Source: an uncultured Erysipelotrichaceae bacterium
GTDB lineage: Bacteria > Bacillota_I > Bacilli_A > Erysipelotrichales > Coprobacillaceae
Assembly (NCBI GenBank): GCA_900550005.1
Contig: URQL01000014.1
Span: forward strand, 1 to 17,154
Reading direction: 5' to 3'
DNA length: 17,154 bases
Part shown: one piece after another, positions 13,612-17,154 of the stretch
Numbering within the stretch: the stretch's first letter is position 1
Layout: each line of letters opens with the position of its first letter
Translations under genes and position numbers: made by a program
Notes under the pieces: generated by a model
The model's database searches: none
What the model saw: the letters and a program-made list of their open reading frames with translations, nothing else
Told to the model about the DNA's origin: nothing

Positions 13612-14967
13612 CTATTCTGATACAGCGTTTTGTTTGTTTGACATTATTACGAATGGTACCCATAAAATTGTATCTAAGATGATTGTAACCACTTGGAAAA
13701 TTGCAGCTCTGAATCCTCCTCCTGTTACTAAGAATCCTGTTAATACTGGTGGGGTTACCCATGGAATTGATAAACATCCACGTTCGATAATGTTTGTTTG
13801 CATACAGATATATGTTAATACTGCTAATAATGTTGGTCCAACAATGAATGGTAACATATATGTTGGGTTCATTACGATTGGCATACCAAATGTAATTGGT
13901 TCATTGATTTCGAATAAACCTGGTGCAATTGAGATACTAATTACTGTACGTTCTGCTTGCACTTTTGAGAATAATAATACGGCAATGATTAATCCTAATG
14001 TTGCTCCTGATCCACCTAAGTGAGCGAATAGCCCGACTGATGGGATGATGTTTTTGATTTCTTCATGGTTTTCAAATGATGCTGTATTTGCAACTGTCAT
14101 TGGTGTATAGATTGGAGTTGTTACTGCACCTACAATGTTTGCACCATGTAAACCAAATACCCATAATACATGGATTAATAATTCTACTAAGATTGCTGTA
14201 CCGATTGTATCAGCAACACTATTTAATGGAGCAGATACGAATTTTTGGATAATGTCCCAAATATTCATTCCTGTTAATTTATCTACATAAATACCTGCTG
14301 CTACTACGATAATTACTGTAAAGATTGCTGGAATCAATACTGTAAATGACCCTGCTACTGCTGGTGGTACTCCATCAGGTAATGTGATTTTTAATTTATC
14401 ATTTCTTGATAATCTTATAAAAATTTCTGATACTGCAATTGTAAGTAACATACCTACAAACATACCGTTTGAATCAAGTTTTGCTCCTGCAATACCACCT
14501 GATGCGATAGTTGATGTTGCTACTTCGATTGATTCTAATGAAGATCCATCAGCTGCTGATGTTGCATAACTTGTTGTTAATGTTTGTACAGCTGGTGCTA
14601 ATCCTAAATAGCAAGTTAATGATACGATTGATGTAGCGATTCCGTCTCCATCCATACCTATTGCCATTTGATATCCTAATGCAGCTACTAATAAAACAGC
14701 CATCATGTTGATAGACCCTTTATTAACAGCAGTCATTACGTCACCAATTCCTGTAGTTTTTAAAAAGTTTGAATATCCGTTATAAATTGATATAACGTTT
14801 AATCCGTTTTCAGCAAAAACACCTTGAATGTTATTGATAAGAACGGCAAGTGCACCTACGATTGTTACTGGCATAATAACAACGAAGGCATCCCTAATTG
14901 CAACTAAATGTCTTTGATTTCCAAGTGCAGCTGCAAAAGGGACAAATTTTTCTTCTAAGAACTTCAT
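13612..14967 (-). CDS. PTS lactose/cellobiose-type permease subunit EIIC (copy 2)
   Basis: A 451-residue paralogue of copy 1 with the same landmarks: FLEEKFVPFAAALGNQRHLVAIRDAF, LWVFGLHGANIVGAV and LFEINEPITFGMPIVMNP. Most positions are identical. Differences gather in the loop near residues 135-155 (TTSYATSAADGSSLESIEV against a shorter loop in copy 1) and in the region after GGSGATLG. Transport role as for copy 1, with probably a related but not identical sugar. Start ATG 14967 follows AGGGGGAA; the in-frame upstream start at 14997 is rejected. The 18 bases before and including that ribosome site are nearly the same in both copies, so the duplication took the leader along. Its promoter carries an overlapping cre-like site. 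Confidence 0.92.
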   Translation of the reverse strand: MKFLEEKFVPFAAALGNQRHLVAIRDAFVVIMPVTIVGALAVLINNIQGVFAENGLNVISIYNGYSNFLKTTGIGDVMTAVNKGSINMMAVLLVAALGYQMAIGMDGDGIATSIVSLTCYLGLAPAVQTLTTSYATSAADGSSLESIEVATSTIASGGIAGAKLDSNGMFVGMLLTIAVSEIFIRLSRNDKLKITLPDGVPPAVAGSFTVLIPAIFTVIIVVAAGIYVDKLTGMNIWDIIQKFVSAPLNSVADTIGTAILVELLIHVLWVFGLHGANIVGAVTTPIYTPMTVANTASFENHEEIKNIIPSVGLFAHLGGSGATLGLIIAVLLFSKVQAERTVISISIAPGLFEINEPITFGMPIVMNPTYMLPFIVGPTLLAVLTYICMQTNIIERGCLSIPWVTPPVLTGFLVTGGGFRAAIFQVVTIILDTILWVPFVIMSNKQNAVSE

Positions 14968-14995
14968 AATTCTTCCCCCTATTAAATTTTCAACC

Positions 14996-15011
14996 ACGAA
15001 TATTTATTCGT
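14996..15011. repeat. Inverted repeat in the EIIC gene 2 leader
   Basis: ACGAATATTTATTCGT: seven-base arms around a two-base centre. It may be an operator for a dimeric regulator just downstream of the promoter, since the loop is too small for an RNA hairpin unless pairs open. Confidence 0.35.
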
Positions 15012-15029
15012 TCTCTATTGACACGACTT

Positions 15030-15058
15030 ATGATACCTCTTACGGAAAGCGTTGTCAA
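15030..15058 (-). promoter_or_regulatory. Promoter of EIIC gene 2
   Basis: On the minus strand TTGACA (15053-15058), a 17-base spacer and TATCAT (15030-15035). Confidence 0.75.
15044..15057 (+). promoter_or_regulatory. cre-like CcpA site overlapping the -35 of EIIC gene 2
   Basis: GGAAAGCGTTGTCA matches 12 of 14 positions of TGWAARCGYTWNCW and covers most of the -35 box, as expected for carbon catabolite repression of a sugar PTS gene. Confidence 0.5.
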
Positions 15059-15164
15059 TAGTTTTCATTCATTTTGCTAACATTTTATAAAAGAATTTAT
15101 TAAATTGGTACTACTTTGTAAATATTGAATTCATTTAAATAATTCCATCTATTTTTATATAGAA

Positions 15165-15193
15165 AATAAAAAAAACAATTCATGTAGAATTGC
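15165..15193 (-). terminator. Intrinsic terminator of the 15.2 kb small RNA or leader
   Basis: On the minus strand GCAATTC, TACAT loop, GAATTG and eight T. It stands about 200 bases upstream of EIIC gene 2 and follows no coding region. Confidence 0.85.
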
Positions 15194-15264
15194 CTTTAGT
15201 CAATGTAACACTCTTGAGCTGTGAGGTTACTTCAATGAAATTTTTGGATTTCTTTCTTATCAAC
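15167..15264 (-). ncRNA. Candidate structured small RNA or antitermination leader (about 98 nt)
   Basis: Promoter (15271-15299) and terminator (15165-15193) bracket about 98 bases with no reading frame. The RNA can form a hairpin from GTAACCTC and GAGTGTTAC (one bulge). It also contains GTGTTAC-N10-GGCAA, which resembles the RAT target of BglG/LicT antiterminators (GTTAC-N10-GGCAA in bglP-type leaders), with its 3' part overlapping the terminator stem, as RATs do. Thus it may be an antitermination-controlled leader of EIIC gene 2 rather than a free sRNA. The central RAT stem is weak, and no antiterminator gene is in view. No SRP, 6S, T-box or known riboswitch pattern was recognised. The rest of the gap, 15066-15164, is AT-rich and shows nothing. 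Confidence 0.5.
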
Positions 15265-15270
15265 GAACTT

Positions 15271-15299
15271 ATATTAATACTTGTCATAAGCTTTGTCAA
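15271..15299 (-). promoter_or_regulatory. Promoter of the 15.2 kb small RNA or leader
   Basis: On the minus strand TTGACA (15294-15299), a 17-base spacer and TAATAT (15271-15276). Confidence 0.7.
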
Positions 15300-15305
15300 T
15301 ATTTT

Positions 15306-15341
15306 TTTAAAAAACAACATGAAATTATTTTTCATGTTGTT
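15306..15341 (-). terminator. Intrinsic terminator after the C_GCAxxG_C_C gene
   Basis: AACAACATGAAA pairs with TTTCATGTTGTT (12 bp), followed on the minus strand by TTTT. The stop codon is in the loop. Confidence 0.85.
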
Positions 15342-15738
15342 CATCCCATTCATTTATTACATTTTCTAATATCTCTGCCGCTTTGCAAACGGTATTTTCA
15401 CAACGTATTTCCGGTTTAAAAAAGTTTGGTTTTATTTCTGCACATAATTTTGAACCCATATGTTTTTTAAATGCAATATTGAGTTTATTTGTAATCTGCC
15501 TTAATTCTACAGGCTGGTCATGTGCTTTTATTTCAATGTATTTACTTGAAATAATACACGCACTCCCTACTAAAGCCCCACAAATATCACCACATTGCAT
15601 CCCTGCACCAAAGGCTGCAACCATCTTCATATCATGATCATGTAAGTTTAAATGGTAATAATCATTTCCTGCTCTAAGTAAGGACTCTGAGCAATTGTAT
15701 CCCATTAAATAATATTTTTTTACTTCATCCTTTAACAT
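15325..15738 (-). CDS. C_GCAxxG_C_C family redox protein
   Basis: A 137-residue cytoplasmic protein of the C_GCAxxG_C_C family (PF09719, putative redox-active). Cys16 is in YNCSES; the core GAGMQCGDICGALVGSAC carries Cys49, Cys53 and Cys61; Cys99, Cys113 and Cys118 follow, the last two in RCENTVCKAAEIL. The spaced cysteines suggest a redox disulfide set or a metal/iron-sulfur site; the family has no settled function. The ribosome site GGGAG overlaps the stop of the upstream ROK gene and the gap is 11 bases, so the two are co-transcribed. The family is common in anaerobes. The strong terminator right after it ends the unit. Confidence 0.88.
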   Translation of the reverse strand: MLKDEVKKYYLMGYNCSESLLRAGNDYYHLNLHDHDMKMVAAFGAGMQCGDICGALVGSACIISSKYIEIKAHDQPVELRQITNKLNIAFKKHMGSKLCAEIKPNFFKPEIRCENTVCKAAEILENVINEWDEQHEK

Positions 15739-15749
15739 ATTTTTTCTCC

Positions 15750-16721
15750 CTATTTTAATAATGAAAGTGTCATTTGGATAATCCCTTTTAGTATTAAGTC
15801 TTCTTTACTCTTAACTAAAACTAATTCGGGTAAATATTTTGCTGGAACTCTATCTTTAATGTATTTAATTGCATCTTGATAGTCTTCTTCTTTTAATCCA
15901 ACTAAAACCACTTTATCTGGATCAACTAAAGATATAAAACCAATACATGTTTTTGCCAAAAATTCAACATGTTCTTTTCCACCTAAGTTACTAAAAAGCT
16001 TTTCCATTCTTTCAGTTGGAAAATAGGCTATTTCCCCTGCAAAATGATGTTTTCCAGTTATAACACGTCCTCTATTATAATAACCTGCCCCTAGATAATA
16101 GTCAACCAAAGCAATCGCCGTATCTTCATTTTCCATTTGACTAGCATAACCTAATGTTGCAATATTTACATCATTTTCTAACATCACCGGAACCTTAAAT
16201 AATTCATGTATTTTTTCTTCTAAATCATAAGTAATAAATGAATCGTTACCAGAATTAACAATCGTCCCATCACTAATGATTCCTGCGACTGATAAGCCAA
16301 TCGCTTTAATATTATCGTGTTCTTTAAAAAATTTTGTACACACTTCAATAATGTGTTCATTTACCTTGTCATTTGTTTGATAATTTTGTGCTTCAATGAT
16401 ATTTCCTGATAGATCAATCAAGCGATACTCAGCATTAAATCCATCATCAAACCGTCTAGATAAAATAACGGTTAAAACAAGTTCATATTGTTCATTGATA
16501 TAATAACGTTTTGCTTTTCTTCCTCCTGTTGATTCACAATCAACGATTTTCTTTATCTCACCACTTTCCTTAAGTATTTTCAAAAGATTAGTGCATGAAG
16601 CCAAAGATAGTCCAGTTGCTTGGCATATTTCATTTTTTGTTAATCCATTATTTTTTAATAATGCTGAACGTACTTTTTCAATATTCATTTTACGTATCAA
16701 CATGGTATTTGTTACTTCCAT
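15750..16721 (-). CDS. ROK-family transcriptional regulator
   Basis: A 323-residue protein with an N-terminal winged helix-turn-helix (about 15-58; GLTKNEICQATGLSLASCTNLLK) and a C-terminal ROK/actin-like sugar-kinase fold (about 75-323) with IGLSVAGII and LENDVNIATLG (Asp about 184). As in NagC and XylR, it probably senses a sugar or sugar phosphate and represses genes. The ROK zinc motif cysteines are absent, and the sugar-contact E-x-G-H box reads GEIAYF, so the effector may not be a normal sugar. The in-frame GTG at 16730 lies within the ribosome site GAGGTG; ATG 16721 is preferred. It is followed by the C_GCAxxG_C_C gene. Targets could include the PTS genes nearby, which is inference. 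Confidence 0.85.
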   Translation of the reverse strand: MEVTNTMLIRKMNIEKVRSALLKNNGLTKNEICQATGLSLASCTNLLKILKESGEIKKIVDCESTGGRKAKRYYINEQYELVLTVILSRRFDDGFNAEYRLIDLSGNIIEAQNYQTNDKVNEHIIEVCTKFFKEHDNIKAIGLSVAGIISDGTIVNSGNDSFITYDLEEKIHELFKVPVMLENDVNIATLGYASQMENEDTAIALVDYYLGAGYYNRGRVITGKHHFAGEIAYFPTERMEKLFSNLGGKEHVEFLAKTCIGFISLVDPDKVVLVGLKEEDYQDAIKYIKDRVPAKYLPELVLVKSKEDLILKGIIQMTLSLLK

Positions 16722-16739
16722 CTCGTTCACCTCATTTTT

Positions 16740-16748
16740 ATTCTAGCA
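16740..16748 (-). promoter_or_regulatory. Extended -10 promoter of the ROK gene
   Basis: On the minus strand TGCTAGAAT, with TAGAAT at 16740-16745. No good -35 box is visible. Confidence 0.5.
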
Positions 16749-16792
16749 CTTTTTTTGTCGAAATCTGTTTTTTTTTAAATTTTGAAAGTGCT
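16745..16792. repeat. Inverted repeat flanking the ROK promoter
   Basis: AGCACTTT (16745-16752) and AAAGTGCT (16785-16792) are perfect arms 40 bases apart, close to four helical turns. One arm touches the -10. They may be half-sites for autoregulation; untested. Confidence 0.35.
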
Positions 16793-16904
16793 TTAATTTA
16801 ATTCTATTTTAACTTATCCTTAATAAAAATTAAATACTACACTTATCCAACATTTAAAATTCTTTTTCAATAATTTAAAATAGATTTATTTGAAATCGCT
16901 TTTT

Positions 16905-16912
16905 GATATAAT
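16905..16912 (+). promoter_or_regulatory. Extended -10 promoter of the histidine phosphatase gene
   Basis: TGATATAAT with TATAAT at 16907-16912. The -35 region is weak. AGGAGG follows at 16921-16926. Confidence 0.65.
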
Positions 16913-16934
16913 TAGAATAAAGGAGGTAATGAAT

Positions 16935-17154
16935 ATGACAAAACATTTATATCTTATGCGTCATGGTCAAACTTTATTCAATGTACGTAGAAAAATTCAA
17001 GGAAGCTGTGATTCTCCTTTAACCCCTTTAGGCATTGAACAAGCCAAAAAAGCAAAAGAATTACTATCAGATATTCAATTTGATCATTACTATAGTTCTA
17101 CCCAAGAAAGAAGTAGTGATACTCTAGAAGTAATCATTGGAGAAAATACATCTT
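16935..17154 (+). CDS. Histidine phosphatase (phosphoglycerate mutase-like), N-terminal part
   Basis: The first 73 codons of a histidine phosphatase superfamily protein; the rest lies beyond the window. The phospho-histidine motif LYLMRHGQTLFN (His about 10) is followed by GSCDSPLTPLGIEQAKKAKELL and YYSSTQERSSDTLE, which matches the second half of the active-site pocket (Arg of QERS). Members include cofactor-dependent phosphoglycerate mutases and many small-molecule phosphatases; the short N-terminus fits the latter, but the visible part cannot decide. An ATG at 16929 is in frame but only two bases from AGGAGG; ATG 16935 has good spacing. It is divergent from the ROK gene. Confidence 0.88.
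   Translation, partial: MTKHLYLMRHGQTLFNVRRKIQGSCDSPLTPLGIEQAKKAKELLSDIQFDHYYSSTQERSSDTLEVIIGENTS

Noticed and set aside
13538..13777. Minus-strand 79-codon frame at the end of EIIC gene 2
   Set aside because: It overlaps the permease gene in another frame and runs through its terminator.
15167..15264. SRP RNA, 6S RNA, T-box or known metabolite riboswitch
   Set aside because: None of the conserved cores of these RNAs is seen; only the RAT-like similarity remains.
1..17154. CRISPR arrays, tRNA, rRNA, insertion sequences or phage genes
   Set aside because: No regularly spaced repeats, cloverleaf genes, transposase or integrase motifs were found on either strand.

Overview
The window comes from a low-GC Gram-positive anaerobe of the Firmicutes. 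The gene style fits the Erysipelotrichia and related gut lineages: AT-rich DNA, strong GGAGG ribosome sites, TTGACA/N17/TAATAT promoters, several PTS genes, a C_GCAxxG_C_C redox protein and CydDC without cytochrome bd. The genus cannot be fixed from sequence reading alone. Nearly all genes lie on the minus strand.

Layout, left to right. The end of a plus-strand ABC exporter (1-221) is followed by a broken aldo/keto reductase (385-706). Next is a two-gene transsulfuration operon, a MetI/MetB-like enzyme and a PatB/MalY C-S lyase (3108 to 789), then a GH1 6-phospho-beta-glucosidase (3232-4716). A 400-base stretch without an obvious gene (4717-5122) carries a complete promoter, two operators and a terminator, and looks like a small regulated RNA. 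From 10090 down to 5123 runs a five-gene operon: M14 zinc deacylase, DUF454 membrane protein, CydD-like and CydC-like ABC half-exporters, and a YgbA-type cysteine protein. It is flanked by a DtxR/MntR-type repressor (10240-10614) and, divergently, a second DtxR-like protein that has lost most metal ligands (10749-11123), followed by an unlisted 38-residue membrane peptide (11126-11242). Then come an atypical response regulator (11269-11931), two tandem cellobiose-type PTS EIIC paralogues (12001-13344 and 13612-14967), a structured leader or small RNA (15167-15264), a C_GCAxxG_C_C protein with a ROK-family regulator (15325-16721), and the start of a histidine phosphatase (16935 to the edge).

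The most interesting part is 4789-11242. A 16-base motif, GTTAG-N6-CTAAC, occurs five times: as a pair in the promoter of the five-gene operon, as a pair in the promoter of the gene-less 4.8-5.0 kb segment, and once over the start region of the degenerate DtxR gene. In both pairs the sites are 25 bases apart and sit at the same place relative to -35 and -10. This points to one regulon, probably run by the neighbouring DtxR-type repressor, that joins an export/redox operon, a candidate metal-responsive small RNA and a metal-blind DtxR paralogue. The operon leader also holds an intrinsic terminator ahead of the first gene, suggesting a second layer of control.
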